This document shows, one piece after another, positions 8,114-16,870 of a stretch of 64,000 bases of DNA. The DNA comes from Archaeoglobus sp965541645 (GTDB taxonomy: Archaea > Halobacteriota > Archaeoglobi > Archaeoglobales > Archaeoglobaceae). The stretch lies in NCBI GenBank assembly GCA_965541645.1, contig CBEUCM010000004.1, forward strand, positions 4,484 through 68,483, in the 5' to 3' direction. The notes under the pieces are model-generated. The model saw nothing but the letters and a program-made list of their open reading frames with translations, searched no databases and was not told the DNA's origin. The position numbers were made by a program, and so were the translations under genes. Positions within the stretch are counted from its first letter, which is position 1; each line of letters begins with the position of its first letter.

Positions 8114-8747
8114 TCATGTAGGGCTTTGGCTTTCTGGAATGCTTCACCCTTCTCATCTTCACAACTTCAAGGCCGAGAGTTGGCTCGTCAAGCTCGCTCT
8201 TCCTTATCACCTTCAGGCTAATCAGCCCATCGCTCACATACTCCAAGATCCCGTACTTGGAGGCTGTTGGCTGGTATTTGTCAGCCTCACTTGTGATTAT
8301 TGCGGTGATTCCAGCATCCTTTATAATTTTCCTGAAGGTTGCAAGCATCTGGTATCTTCCAGCATCATTGTAGAGAGTTTCAAGCACACTTATCGAGTCT
8401 ATAAGCATTCTTCTGGCCCCAAAACTTTTTATGATTTCTGGAAGCTCGCTCTCAACCCTTTCAAGACTTCTCCTGACTTCAGCAGCTTCCAGTCTCAGTA
8501 TCTGCAGCATGTCGGCAAAGCTCTCCAGATCCATCCCAACGCTTTTGGCAGTGCCAAGAATGCTCTCCTCATCCTCATCAAAGCTCAGAATCATGCATTT
8601 CTCCCCATTTTTCAGCCCTTCGTAGATGAAGTGCAGGCCGAGGGTTGTTTTGCCGGTTCCGTAGCTACCCACAACTGCGACAACGTGCCCTTCAGGAATT
8701 CCACCGCCAAGCATCGCATCTAATCCCTCAATTCCCGTTGCGAGCAT
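8067..8747 (-). CDS. RecA-superfamily KaiC-like ATPase (intact P-loop)
   Basis: A 226-residue single KaiC domain. The start ATGIEGLDAMLGGGIPEG is the standard KaiC/RadA-paralog lead-in; the Walker A is G-S-Y-G-T-G-K-T-T at residues 27-35, and RMLIDSIS is a Walker B strand. Relatives in archaea were often labelled HTR-like or RAD55-like; they act as ATPases in regulation or repair, without a settled role. It is last of four related genes in one reverse-strand operon. GAGGTGAT precedes the ATG, with 9 bp after the preceding gene. Confidence 0.8.
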   Translation of the reverse strand: MLATGIEGLDAMLGGGIPEGHVVAVVGSYGTGKTTLGLHFIYEGLKNGEKCMILSFDEDEESILGTAKSVGMDLESFADMLQILRLEAAEVRRSLERVESELPEIIKSFGARRMLIDSISVLETLYNDAGRYQMLATFRKIIKDAGITAIITSEADKYQPTASKYGILEYVSDGLISLKVIRKSELDEPTLGLEVVKMRRVKHSRKPKPYMITENGIVVYEEAEIF

Positions 8748-8756
8748 CGCATCACC

Positions 8757-9503
8757 TCACAAAATGCGCATAACCCTCGATATGGTAAATCCAAGGCCTG
8801 GGTCGATCATAACGTTGTACTTGAGTATCTTTTCTTTCTCTATCTGTGGAAGAACTCCGAGGAACTTCCTGAAGTACATCCACCTCGTAATGCTGTCTCT
8901 CTCCATCACCCATTCGAAAACTATGATGCCATCCGCCTGATCCAGGAGCTCCTCCTCCCTGCTCGTGTCGAGAACCTTGGCGTTGAGGAGGGCCATTGTG
9001 AGGATATCCCTTTTTGTACAGAGAATCCTCAAACCCTTGAGGAGGTCAACGAGATCCTTCCATCTTGCGTGGGCAATTCTTGCCAGATCCGTGAGTGAAT
9101 CCAGAAATACGTAGCTTCCACTCTCGATACTTTCGAAGGTGTTTACCATCTCCGACATAACGTTTCTCTCCCCCTTGAGCAGGTCTGGGGTGATATCTGA
9201 GGTTACCCATCTGATCGGGATGAGCGTATCCTTGAAGTACAGGTCCGCAAAGCTCACGATGTTTATCTTCGACCTCTCCTTCCTCTCGGGTACTGTGAGC
9301 TGTATCTCCTTCTCCACCACTTCTGGTGGTTTGGAGATGGCCAGGTAGTGTGTTGGAAACTTTTCGGAGTTGTTCAGCATGGATGTGATTGCGAACTCTC
9401 TTCCACCTGCCCCCGTGGACTCATAGAGGATTATCAGCCCGGGGTCAATACCGCCGATCTGGTTATCCAGGAACTCTATTCCGAGTGGGAACTTCCCCGT
9501 CAT
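8757..9503 (-). CDS. KaiC-like protein with degenerate P-loop
   Basis: A 248-residue protein with the KaiC-type lead-in (L-G-I-E-F-L-D-N-Q-I-G-G-I-D-P-G), but the expected Walker A reads E-S-T-G-A-G-G-R-E-F with no lysine. The Walker B-like strand SYVFLDSLTDLAR is kept. ATP hydrolysis is therefore doubtful; a structural or regulatory partner of the intact paralogs is an inference. Its ATG directly follows the TGA of the gene upstream. Confidence 0.7.
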   Translation of the reverse strand: MTGKFPLGIEFLDNQIGGIDPGLIILYESTGAGGREFAITSMLNNSEKFPTHYLAISKPPEVVEKEIQLTVPERKERSKINIVSFADLYFKDTLIPIRWVTSDITPDLLKGERNVMSEMVNTFESIESGSYVFLDSLTDLARIAHARWKDLVDLLKGLRILCTKRDILTMALLNAKVLDTSREEELLDQADGIIVFEWVMERDSITRWMYFRKFLGVLPQIEKEKILKYNVMIDPGLGFTISRVMRIL

Positions 9504-10064
9504 TCAGTCCACCTCTATGATCTCGTCGCACATGAGGGAAATCTGAGAGTAGTAGCTCTCGTTCATCTCCTTCTCGATCGTGAAAATGGTTCCAACAAAT
9601 CCTCTGAGCCTTATCTTCCCGGTTAGATGCCTCAGGAATTTTATCAAGGTTTCAAAGGACTTGTAGAGTGATATTGTGGAGAGCGAATCCAGGTAGATGA
9701 ACCTGTTGTCAGAGGTGACGAGATCCATCGCCCTCTCTATCGTCACCTGAAGCTGCACGGGATCGGGAGAGTTGAGGTAAAAGCACCTGTCCTCATCAAT
9801 CGTTTCCCCACCAAGCTGCAGCGTTATGCAGTCGATGAACACGAGCTTTGAGAGATCAACTCCGTCCTTGGTCAGCAGCTTTTTCAGGCTGAAGTAGGGC
9901 TTGTTCAGTGTGACATAAATGCCCTCAGCAATCTGTGTGAAGTACTTGACGATCTCTATGCTGACCTTCACGTATCTCTTGGAATCTACCTTGACAAGTA
10001 CAATCTCTGCCCCGTTATCCATCGCCTCCTTTATGAGCTCAACTGCGTTTGTACTCGTACTCAT
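9504..10064 (-). CDS. KaiC-like protein lacking a P-loop
   Basis: A protein of about 186 residues with two hydrophobic beta strands ending in acid (KLVFIDCITLQ and RFIYLDSLSTIS), as in RecA-fold cores, but no glycine-rich Walker A at all. I see no other domain. It lies between intact and degenerate KaiC paralogs and overlaps the upstream gene. The start is uncertain: an ATG at 10088 would add eight residues; I prefer 10064 because of a weak AGAAGGGA upstream. Confidence 0.6.
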   Translation of the reverse strand: MSTSTNAVELIKEAMDNGAEIVLVKVDSKRYVKVSIEIVKYFTQIAEGIYVTLNKPYFSLKKLLTKDGVDLSKLVFIDCITLQLGGETIDEDRCFYLNSPDPVQLQVTIERAMDLVTSDNRFIYLDSLSTISLYKSFETLIKFLRHLTGKIRLRGFVGTIFTIEKEMNESYYSQISLMCDEIIEVD

Positions 10065-10752
10065 AGTCCCTTCTAACATACCACCCATCCCTTATCACTA
10101 TCCCGTCATCTGTGACATCGTAGGGTATCCACTCCAAGGGGTGTGCGGTTCTGTACTTCTTCACAATTCTCATGGCCCTGGCATACCCCTCAGGAACTCT
10201 GAGGAGGTTCAGGAAAATTACGCTCTCCACCATGTTCTTTGTGTCACTCCACTCCCCGTGCATGGGTGCCTCCTCAACCCACAGGGATGTTACCTCATAG
10301 TTATAGGAGAGTTCGGCCATGTAGTTTAGAGCCCTTCTGTAAAGTACTGGGTCTGCAAGTGCTTTTTCCAGGCATGTGCACGAGTCAAAGACGACCCGGT
10401 CAATATCTTTGCCATCCATCCTGAAAGTTGCCCGTAAACCCTCAGCTATTTTTTCCTTTGTCATCGGCATCATTATTCTTGGGTCTATCCTCACAAACCT
10501 CCAGTGAATCTTGCTGTACACGTCTTCCATAAACGAGAACCTTCCGAGGTAGGACTCACAGCTCTTCCTTGTCATGGTGGTGGAAATGTAAACAACCGTC
10601 TCATCGTTTCTCGCCCCTTCTGCAGCCCAGTGAGCAGCGAGAATCGTTTTCCCTATTCCGCTCCTCCCTATTATCAGATTTTCGGTAAACCTGTCTAAAC
10701 CACCACCCAGATACTCGTCAAGCTTTGGAATTCCGAATTTTGCATGGTTCAT
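10039..10752 (-). CDS. RecA-superfamily KaiC-like ATPase (intact P-loop), operon leader
   Basis: A 237-residue KaiC-type domain. FGIPKLDEYLGGGL leads into Walker A G-R-S-G-I-G-K-T at residues 29-36, and RVVFDSCT is the Walker B strand. The C-terminus ends with a charged tyrosine-rich tail (YVRRDYEYEYKRS). It is first in the four-gene operon and divergent from the ferredoxin gene. Its partners are inferred from co-transcription only. Confidence 0.78.
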   Translation of the reverse strand: MNHAKFGIPKLDEYLGGGLDRFTENLIIGRSGIGKTILAAHWAAEGARNDETVVYISTTMTRKSCESYLGRFSFMEDVYSKIHWRFVRIDPRIMMPMTKEKIAEGLRATFRMDGKDIDRVVFDSCTCLEKALADPVLYRRALNYMAELSYNYEVTSLWVEEAPMHGEWSDTKNMVESVIFLNLLRVPEGYARAMRIVKKYRTAHPLEWIPYDVTDDGIVIRDGWYVRRDYEYEYKRS

Positions 10753-10845
10753 GATAATTCCGGGATATTCAAGTACTTAAATGTAACTTGCAGAATCGTA
10801 AACTCACAAACGCAAACAACTTTAAACCGCCCACCTACTTCCTGC

Positions 10846-11016
10846 ATGCCTGCTGTGGTTGACAAAACCAAGTGTGATGGATGTGGTACCTGCGTTGATG
10901 AATGCCCTGTGGGAGCGATAGAGCTGAACGATTACGCGCATGTTGATGAGGACATATGCACGGAATGCGGAGCCTGTGTTGACGTTTGCCCCAACGAGGC
11001 GATCAGCCTTGAGTGA
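10846..11016 (+). CDS. 2[4Fe-4S] ferredoxin
   Basis: A 56-residue clostridial-type ferredoxin with two C-x2-C-x2-C-x3-C-P clusters (CDGCGTCVDECP and CTECGACVDVCP). It is a soluble low-potential electron carrier. The ATG at 10846 gives the standard length and lies about 25 bp after ACTTTAAACC, a leaderless promoter; longer upstream in-frame extensions are not credible. The sugar kinase gene overlaps its stop. Confidence 0.93.
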   Translation: MPAVVDKTKCDGCGTCVDECPVGAIELNDYAHVDEDICTECGACVDVCPNEAISLE

Positions 11017-11917
11017 GCTTAGAGCTGTGGGTTTCGGAGCTTTAAATCTTGACAAGATCTTCTCAGTTGACAAGATCCCAAAGGAGGACGAAGAGGGTTT
11101 TGTTAAGGATGTCAGGCTGTATCCGGGAGGTAGTGCTGCGAACACGATCGTTGGACTTGCAAGACTGAACGTGGAAACTGCTTACATTGGAAAAATCGGC
11201 GATGATGGGGAGGGCAGGATACTGCTGAAGGATTTTGAGAGGGAAGGAGTTGGAACGGAGCTAATAGTGAGAGGGAAAGGGAGAAGCGGTAGTGCAATGA
11301 TCTTTGTGGATGATGCTGGCAATAGAGCCATTCTGGTTGATCCCGGCGTGAACGACACCCTGAAGTATGAGGAAATTGATGTGGATAAGGCAAAAAAGTA
11401 CGGGCTGGTGCATCTAACCTCCTTCATATGCAAAAATGGTCTGGACTCCTTAAACTCTCAGAAGAGAATTGTTGAGGAGTTCGAGAGTGTTAGCTTTGAT
11501 CCGGGTATGCCCTATGCAGAGAGAGGGCTAAATGACATGGAAAAGATACTGAAGCACACAACCATCTTCCTTCCGAGCAGGCAGGAGATCGAAATTCTGT
11601 TTGGCGTTGATTACAAAACCGCTGCAGAGCGGTGCCTTGACATGGGGATTGAAGTTGTGGCTGTAAAGCTTGGTTCAAAGGGCTGCTGGGTGAAAAGTAA
11701 AGACAGAGAGGTTGAAGTTAAGCCCTTCAGTGTCAGGGTTGTTGACACGACAGGGGCAGGGGATGCCTTCAATGCAGGCTTCATATACGGTTTTTTGAGG
11801 GGTAAGAGTATCGAGGAGTGCGGGAGGATGGGCAACTACGTCGCCTCGATGTGCATCCAGAAGTTCGGTGCAAGGGAGGGCCTCCCGAGAGTTTCGGAGG
11901 TTGATGAGTTGCTGTGA
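11009..11917 (+). CDS. PfkB-family carbohydrate/nucleoside kinase
   Basis: About 302 residues. N-terminal signature Y-P-G-G-S-A-A-N-T near residue 36, and the C-terminal ribokinase-family signature D-T-T-G-A-G-D-A-F-N-A-G-F holds the catalytic aspartate. The substrate (ribose, adenosine, fructose phosphate or other) cannot be told. The start is uncertain: TTG at 11009 overlaps the ferredoxin stop, and GTG at 11027 would give MGFGALNLDKI. It is followed by a GTGA-coupled membrane protein gene. Confidence 0.85.
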   Translation: MSELRAVGFGALNLDKIFSVDKIPKEDEEGFVKDVRLYPGGSAANTIVGLARLNVETAYIGKIGDDGEGRILLKDFEREGVGTELIVRGKGRSGSAMIFVDDAGNRAILVDPGVNDTLKYEEIDVDKAKKYGLVHLTSFICKNGLDSLNSQKRIVEEFESVSFDPGMPYAERGLNDMEKILKHTTIFLPSRQEIEILFGVDYKTAAERCLDMGIEVVAVKLGSKGCWVKSKDREVEVKPFSVRVVDTTGAGDAFNAGFIYGFLRGKSIEECGRMGNYVASMCIQKFGAREGLPRVSEVDELL

Positions 11918-12117
11918 AGGGCAGTGTGAGGGAGGACCTGCTCAGGAGTCTCAACAGGTTGTCCATAGTGGGAAGCGTAGTTATGAGTTTCGTGGTTGCC
12001 TTGGTTGTGCTGAGCTACATGGGTCTCGATTTTGGGATGTCACTGCTGCTATCACTGCTGTTTTCGGCTCTTGTAGGGCTGTCCAGAATTGCTGAAGTTT
12101 TTGTTAGAAAACAATAG
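11914..12117 (+). CDS. Small two-helix membrane protein
   Basis: 67 residues with two hydrophobic helices (about 17-35 and 40-58) joined by a short loop and ending RKQ. I do not recognise the family. The GTG start overlaps the kinase stop (GTGA), which supports translation. The stop codon overlaps the 3' end of the convergent tRNA-Gln gene by two bases. Confidence 0.55.
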   Translation: MKGSVREDLLRSLNRLSIVGSVVMSFVVALVVLSYMGLDFGMSLLLSLLFSALVGLSRIAEVFVRKQ

Positions 12118-12187
12118 CCCCGGCCGGATTCGAACCGGCGTCGCCGGATCCAGAGTCCGGCAGGATTGACCGCTACCCCACGGGGCT
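12116..12187 (-). tRNA. tRNA-Gln (CTG anticodon)
   Basis: The reverse strand folds as a full cloverleaf. The seven-base acceptor stem is AGCCCCG/CGGGGCT, the D arm contains GGTAGCGGTCAATCC, the anticodon stem CCGGA/TCCGG encloses the loop CTCTGGA (anticodon CTG, reading CAG), and the T arm has GGTTCGAATCC. Length is 72 nt; CCA is not encoded, and I see no intron. Confidence 0.92.
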
Positions 12188-12336
12188 TTCACTCTTCCTT
12201 GGCCGAAGGGTTTATCAAAATTTTGGTGACGTTTTGTATGGTACTTTTGCTAAAATAAAAAATAATGCCAATTTTAGGCCAAATTTAAATTTTACTGTGT
12301 TTTGTGGGCTAAAAATAAACATAAAATCGGGAAAGG

Positions 12337-12346
12337 CTTATATAAT
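12337..12346 (+). promoter_or_regulatory. Strong BRE/TATA promoter of the beta-oxidation operon
   Basis: GAAAGG followed by CTTATATAAT, centred 26 bp before the thiolase ATG at 12367. This is a near-ideal archaeal core promoter and predicts a leaderless transcript. The 150 bp upstream, back to the tRNA, is AT-rich and without an open gene. Confidence 0.65.
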
Positions 12347-12366
12347 CACCAATTGAGACTTTTACG

Positions 12367-13563
12367 ATGTCGGAGAATGTAGCTGTTATAGGAGTGGGAC
12401 ATTCCAAGTTTGGAACAAGGAAGGATGTGAACATCGCTGAACTCTGCTGGGAGTCAATGAAACCAGCGTTTGAGACAGCAAATCTGGAACCAAAGGACAT
12501 CGAGTTCTTTGTGGTCAGCAATGCCGGAATGTGGAGCAGTGAAGCTGCCGTACCGGCTTTAATCGCTGAGTATGCTGATCTTGCACCCAAAGGGTCGATG
12601 AGGGTTGAGGCTGCCTGTGCCAGTGGCAGTGCTGCCATGAGAATCGGCTACACAGCGATAAAGTCCGGGTTGGCCGATATTGTTCTCGTTCTCGGTGTTG
12701 AGAAGATGCAGGAATCGCCGAATCCAACAGTGATTGAGCTCATCGGGAGATTTGGTAGCTACTTCTGGGAGTTTGAGAACTTCGGTCTCACCTTCCCGGC
12801 CTACTACGCTCTCCACGGAACTGCCTACATGCTCAAGTATGGTGCAACGGAGGAAGACTACGCCAGAGTTGCGGTGAAGAACCACTATTATGGTGCGAAG
12901 AACCCATATGCCCAGTTCCAGAGAGAAATCGACATAGAAACTGTCATGAAAAGCCCGTACATAGCATGGCCCTTCAAGCTCTTCGACTGCTCACCTATCA
13001 CCGATGGCTCGGCATGTGCAATTCTGGCAAGTGAGGAGAAGGTCAAGGAGCTTGGCATCGAGGACAAGATATGGATTCTCGGTCAGGGTGTTGGCACTGG
13101 CACTGCAAACCTCAGCAGGAGGGAGGAGTTCACATCCCTTGCATCGGCCAGATACGCTGCAGAGCAAGCGTACAAGATGGCGGGAATCGACATGGATGAT
13201 CCAGTTAAGTACCTCGATGGAGCAAACGTGCACGATTGCTTCACGGCTCCGGAGATCATAGCCTACGAGGATCTGAGGTTCTGCAAGCGTGGAGAGGGAT
13301 ACAAGCTCATCAGGGATGAGCAGACCTACATCGGAGGGAAGATCCCGGTTAATGTTGACGGCGGTCTGAAGTCCAAGGGGCATCCGATAGGTGCCACTGG
13401 TGTTAGCCAGGCTGTTGAGGCCTACAAGCAGCTGTTGAGGAAGGCAGAGCCCGGAAGACAGGCTGATATAAACAAGGGCGTCTGGCTGGCTCACAATGTT
13501 GGAGGAACTGGACACTACACCTACGTGACGATTTACGGGCTTGAGAAGAAGATAGAGGGGTGA
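12367..13563 (+). CDS. Thiolase (acetyl-CoA C-acyltransferase family)
   Basis: A 398-residue archaeal thiolase. The nucleophilic cysteine lies in E-A-A-C-A-S-G-S (Cys84), and the C-terminal K-S-K-G-H-P-I-G-A-T-G block holds the catalytic histidine. It cleaves 3-ketoacyl-CoA or condenses acetyl-CoA. The operon context (DUF35, hydroxyacyl-CoA dehydrogenase/enoyl-CoA hydratase, ETF) favours the degradative direction in fatty-acid oxidation. The DUF35 gene follows immediately, as is usual for archaeal thiolases. Confidence 0.9.
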   Translation: MSENVAVIGVGHSKFGTRKDVNIAELCWESMKPAFETANLEPKDIEFFVVSNAGMWSSEAAVPALIAEYADLAPKGSMRVEAACASGSAAMRIGYTAIKSGLADIVLVLGVEKMQESPNPTVIELIGRFGSYFWEFENFGLTFPAYYALHGTAYMLKYGATEEDYARVAVKNHYYGAKNPYAQFQREIDIETVMKSPYIAWPFKLFDCSPITDGSACAILASEEKVKELGIEDKIWILGQGVGTGTANLSRREEFTSLASARYAAEQAYKMAGIDMDDPVKYLDGANVHDCFTAPEIIAYEDLRFCKRGEGYKLIRDEQTYIGGKIPVNVDGGLKSKGHPIGATGVSQAVEAYKQLLRKAEPGRQADINKGVWLAHNVGGTGHYTYVTIYGLEKKIEG

Positions 13564-13568
13564 TTGCG

Positions 13569-14066
13569 ATGGACAAGATGATAGAGGTAATTAAGAAGAA
13601 TATGGAAGAATTCGGATTTCCAGTGATACAGGACGAGAAGAGCGGCGCTCTGCAGTGGGTTGACATGAGAGAGCTCAGGCTGAGATATCTCATCTCCATT
13701 GAGAACATAAAGCCCTTCTACGAGGGATTGAAGGAGGGCAAGCTCATGGGGACAAAGTGCAAGAAATGTGGAAGGTTATTCTTCCCACCTCAAAAGGACT
13801 GCCCGAGCTGTCTGACCTCTGACATGGACTGGGTTGAGATGAAGAAGGAGGGGACACTGGAGACTATGACTGTCGTCTTCGTCAAGCCACCATCCTTCGG
13901 CCAGTACGATCCCTATCCGGTGGCCATTGCAAAGCTTGATGATGGGCCAAAAATACTGGCCTGGTACAAGGGCGATCCCCAGCAGGTTAAGCCTGGGCAG
14001 AGGGTTAAAGTTGAGGTAAGCAGGAGAAAGGAAGGTTATTTGATGTACGAGCTTGTTCCCATCTGA
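13569..14066 (+). CDS. DUF35 (Zn-ribbon/OB-fold) thiolase partner
   Basis: 165 residues. A zinc ribbon (C-K-K-C-G near residue 60 and C-P-S-C 15 residues later) is followed by an OB fold rich in beta strands and ending YELVPI. DUF35 proteins form complexes with thiolases and, in ketone-type pathways, bridge thiolase and HMG-CoA synthase so that CoA intermediates are channelled. The ATG at 13569 has GGGGTGATT upstream; a GTG at 13560 overlaps the thiolase stop and would add three residues. Confidence 0.85.
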   Translation: MDKMIEVIKKNMEEFGFPVIQDEKSGALQWVDMRELRLRYLISIENIKPFYEGLKEGKLMGTKCKKCGRLFFPPQKDCPSCLTSDMDWVEMKKEGTLETMTVVFVKPPSFGQYDPYPVAIAKLDDGPKILAWYKGDPQQVKPGQRVKVEVSRRKEGYLMYELVPI

Positions 14067-14075
14067 GGTGGTAGT

Positions 14076-16049
14076 ATGGAGGTAAAGAAGGTATGTATTC
14101 TTGGAGCAGGTGCAATGGGTAGCGGTATAGCGCAGGTCTGCGCTACCGCAGGTTATGAGGTCTGGGTTAGGGACATCAAGCAGGAGTTCCTCGACAGGGG
14201 TAAGGCTGCAATTGAAAAGAATCTGCAGAGGGCAGTTAGCAAGGGCAAGATGAGTGAGGAGAAGGCAAAGGAGATTCTCGGTAGAATCCACTTCACCCTT
14301 GAGATGGAGGAGGCAGTTAAGGATGCAGATCTCGTAATCGAGGCCGTGCCAGAAATAATGGATCTGAAAAAGCAGGTTTTTGCCGAAGTTCAGCAGTACG
14401 CCAAACCCGAGTGTGTGTTTGCCAGCAACACCTCTGGTTTGAGCATCACAGAGCTTGGCAATTCTACAGACAGGCCGGAGAAGTTCCTTGGCTTGCACTT
14501 CTTCAACCCACCACCCGTGATGGCCCTCGTTGAGGTGATAAAGGGAGAGAAGACGAGCGATGAGACAATCAAGTTCGGTGTGGAGTTCGTCAAGAGTCTT
14601 GGAAAGACACCGGTAGTTGTGAAGAAAGACGTTGCTGGTTTCATCGTAAACAGAATTCTGGTTCCCTACCTTGTGCTCGCAATCGATGACGTGGAGAAGG
14701 GTGTTGCAACGAAGGAGGAGATCGATGCCACGATGATGTACAAGTACAGCTTCCCGATGGGGCCAATTGAGCTTTCCGACTTCGTCGGGCTGGACATTCT
14801 CTACCATGCTGGTCAGCAGTGGGATATAGTCCCAGAATCAAAGCTTCTGGCAGAGAAGTTTGAGGCCAAGGAGCTTGGAATGAAGACGGGTAAGGGCTTC
14901 TATGACTGGAGCCAGGGCAGGCCCAAGATACCTCAGGAGCTGGCCGGGAAGTACGATGCTGTGAGACTGATCGCGCCGATGGTTAACATTGCAGCAGATC
15001 TCATTGCAATGGGTGTTGCCGATGCAAAGGACATTGACACTGCGATGAAGCTTGGAACCAACATGCCGAAGGGTCCGTGTGAGCTTGGTGATGAGATAGG
15101 CCTTGACGTAATACTGGCCAAGGTCGAGGAGCTGTACAAGGAGAAGGGCTTTGAGATTCTCAAGCCCTCAGAGTACCTTAAGAAGATGGTTGCTGAGGGC
15201 AAGCTTGGAGAGAAGAGTGGAGAGGGATTCTACAAGTACTCTGGAGAGATGGTGTTCAAGAACATCACAATTGAGAAGGACGCTGAGAACAAGATAGCCA
15301 AGCTGATAATCAACCGCCCGCAGAGATTGAACGCGCTCTCGCTCGAAACCCTCGATGAGATCTTTGAGGCGTTCAGAAAGCTTGAGAAGGACGACGAGGT
15401 GAGGGTTGTTGTTGTAACAGGTGCTGGAGATAAAGCCTTCTCGGCAGGGTTTGATCTGCAGACAGCGATGCGGGATCCATCAACGCTCTCACCTGCGAAC
15501 TCAATGATGATCGCCGCCAAGGGGCAGTGGGTATTCACGCAGATTGAGAGATTCTCCAAGCCTGTTATTGCTGCAATCAATGGCTACGCCTTTGGCGGTG
15601 GATGTGAGCTGGCCCTCGCATGCGACTTCAGAATAATGAAGAGGGGTGCAAAGATCGGCCTTACGGAGCTAAGCTTGGCCCTGATCCCCGGATGGGGCGG
15701 CACTCAGAGACTGCCGAAACTTGTGGGCATCGCAAAGGCCAAGGAGATGATCATGCTGGCCAAGCGCATTGATGCCGATGAAGCAGAGAAAATTGGCCTC
15801 GTTAACAAGGCTGTGGATCCAGAGAAGTTCGAGGAGGAGGTAATGGCTCTTGCAAAGCAGCTTGCTGAGGGTCCACCAATAAGCCTGAGGGCTGCAAAGT
15901 ATGCAATCAACTTTGGCTATGAGCTGCCAGCGGAGATTGGACAGGTTATCGAGGCAGCCTACTTTGGCATTGCAACATCAACCCAGGATGTCATGGAAGG
16001 AGTTTCGGCCTTCTTCCAGCGCAGAAAGCCGGAGTTCAAAGGTAGATGA
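14076..16049 (+). CDS. 3-hydroxyacyl-CoA dehydrogenase / enoyl-CoA hydratase fusion
   Basis: A 657-residue bifunctional enzyme. Residues 1 to about 390 form the NAD-dependent dehydrogenase: Rossmann G-A-G-A-M-G at 10-15, G-L-H-F-F-N-P with the catalytic His, then two C-terminal 3HCDH domains (each with a KTGKGFYDW- or KSGEGFYKY-type motif). Residues from about 395 form the crotonase domain, with A-F-S-A-G-F-D-L and F-G-G-G-C-E-L-A-L-A oxyanion loops and T-E-L-S-L-A-L-I-P-G. The order (dehydrogenase first) is the archaeal one, reversed from bacterial FadB. It follows DUF35 by 9 bp with a GGTGG site. Confidence 0.93.
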   Translation: MEVKKVCILGAGAMGSGIAQVCATAGYEVWVRDIKQEFLDRGKAAIEKNLQRAVSKGKMSEEKAKEILGRIHFTLEMEEAVKDADLVIEAVPEIMDLKKQVFAEVQQYAKPECVFASNTSGLSITELGNSTDRPEKFLGLHFFNPPPVMALVEVIKGEKTSDETIKFGVEFVKSLGKTPVVVKKDVAGFIVNRILVPYLVLAIDDVEKGVATKEEIDATMMYKYSFPMGPIELSDFVGLDILYHAGQQWDIVPESKLLAEKFEAKELGMKTGKGFYDWSQGRPKIPQELAGKYDAVRLIAPMVNIAADLIAMGVADAKDIDTAMKLGTNMPKGPCELGDEIGLDVILAKVEELYKEKGFEILKPSEYLKKMVAEGKLGEKSGEGFYKYSGEMVFKNITIEKDAENKIAKLIINRPQRLNALSLETLDEIFEAFRKLEKDDEVRVVVVTGAGDKAFSAGFDLQTAMRDPSTLSPANSMMIAAKGQWVFTQIERFSKPVIAAINGYAFGGGCELALACDFRIMKRGAKIGLTELSLALIPGWGGTQRLPKLVGIAKAKEMIMLAKRIDADEAEKIGLVNKAVDPEKFEEEVMALAKQLAEGPPISLRAAKYAINFGYELPAEIGQVIEAAYFGIATSTQDVMEGVSAFFQRRKPEFKGR

Positions 16050-16126
16050 AATCCTACTCTTTTAATTTTTTGAAAAATGGGAAATTTTTTATTCACCGAA
16101 ATTGCATGCAGGCTGGAGGTGGTTGA

Positions 16127-16870
16127 ATGAAAATTATCGTGCTTGCAAAACACGCCCCGGATCCAGAGTCTGAGATCAGCGTAGGGAGCGATGGTAAGAG
16201 TATCAGCGAAAGCGGGCTTGTTTACGATATCAACGACTGGGACAGGTACGCTGTTGAGGAGGCGATAAGGATCAAGGAGGAGAAGGGCGGAGAGGTCGTA
16301 GTTGTTGGTGTTGGCAGCGGCTGCGATGATACACTGAGGAAGTGCCTTGCGATGGGTGCTGACAGGGCAATCAAGATCCCGGTTGACACCACTTTCGACG
16401 CCTATCAGACTGCTGAGGTCATCAAGGAGGCGATAAAGGATGAGCAGTTCGACATGATCTTTGCAGGTCTGATGAGCCAGGATCTCAACAACGCACAGGT
16501 TGGAGTTTTGCTTGCTGCAATGCTCGACCTGCCAGTTGCAACTGCCGTAACCGAGGTTAACGTTGAAGATGGTAAGGTTAGGGTTAAGAGAGAGCTTGAA
16601 GGCGGATATCTGGAAGATGTGGAGCTTCCAACGCCCTGTGTACTGACGATTCAGAGTGGTATCAACGAGCCCAGATACGTGTCCATCATGGGTATAAAGA
16701 GGGCCAAGACCAAGGAGATGAAAGAAGTGAACGTCTCACCAAGCATGTCAACACTGGAAATAGAGAAGATGTATCTGCCGCCAGTGAAGAAGGCCGAGAT
16801 GATTGAGGGTGATCCATCGCAGATTGCCGAGAAGATTATTGAGATACTTAAGGAGAGGGGGTTGATATAA
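16127..16870 (+). CDS. etfB: Electron transfer flavoprotein beta subunit
   Basis: A 247-residue EtfB with the signature region around V-A-T-A-V-T-E-V and a C-terminal domain ending in a mainly helical tail. It accepts electrons from acyl-CoA dehydrogenases together with EtfA. GGAGGTGGTTGA immediately precedes the ATG. A T-rich segment lies between it and the preceding fusion gene, so etfBA may be partly independently transcribed. The etfA ATG overlaps its stop. Confidence 0.93.
   Translation: MKIIVLAKHAPDPESEISVGSDGKSISESGLVYDINDWDRYAVEEAIRIKEEKGGEVVVVGVGSGCDDTLRKCLAMGADRAIKIPVDTTFDAYQTAEVIKEAIKDEQFDMIFAGLMSQDLNNAQVGVLLAAMLDLPVATAVTEVNVEDGKVRVKRELEGGYLEDVELPTPCVLTIQSGINEPRYVSIMGIKRAKTKEMKEVNVSPSMSTLEIEKMYLPPVKKAEMIEGDPSQIAEKIIEILKERGLI

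Noticed and set aside
8000..11000. The KaiC-like cluster as a circadian kaiABC locus.
   Set aside because: No KaiA or KaiB is present and each protein has only one KaiC domain; archaeal single-domain relatives are a different group.
13776..14807. Long reverse-strand open frame (343 codons) opposite DUF35 and the hydroxyacyl-CoA dehydrogenase.
   Set aside because: It is antisense to two well-identified genes, rich in His, Cys and Leu as shadow frames are, and has no motif or ribosome binding site.
14076..16049. Bacterial FadB-type multifunctional enzyme.
   Set aside because: Domain order is dehydrogenase then hydratase, the opposite of FadB.
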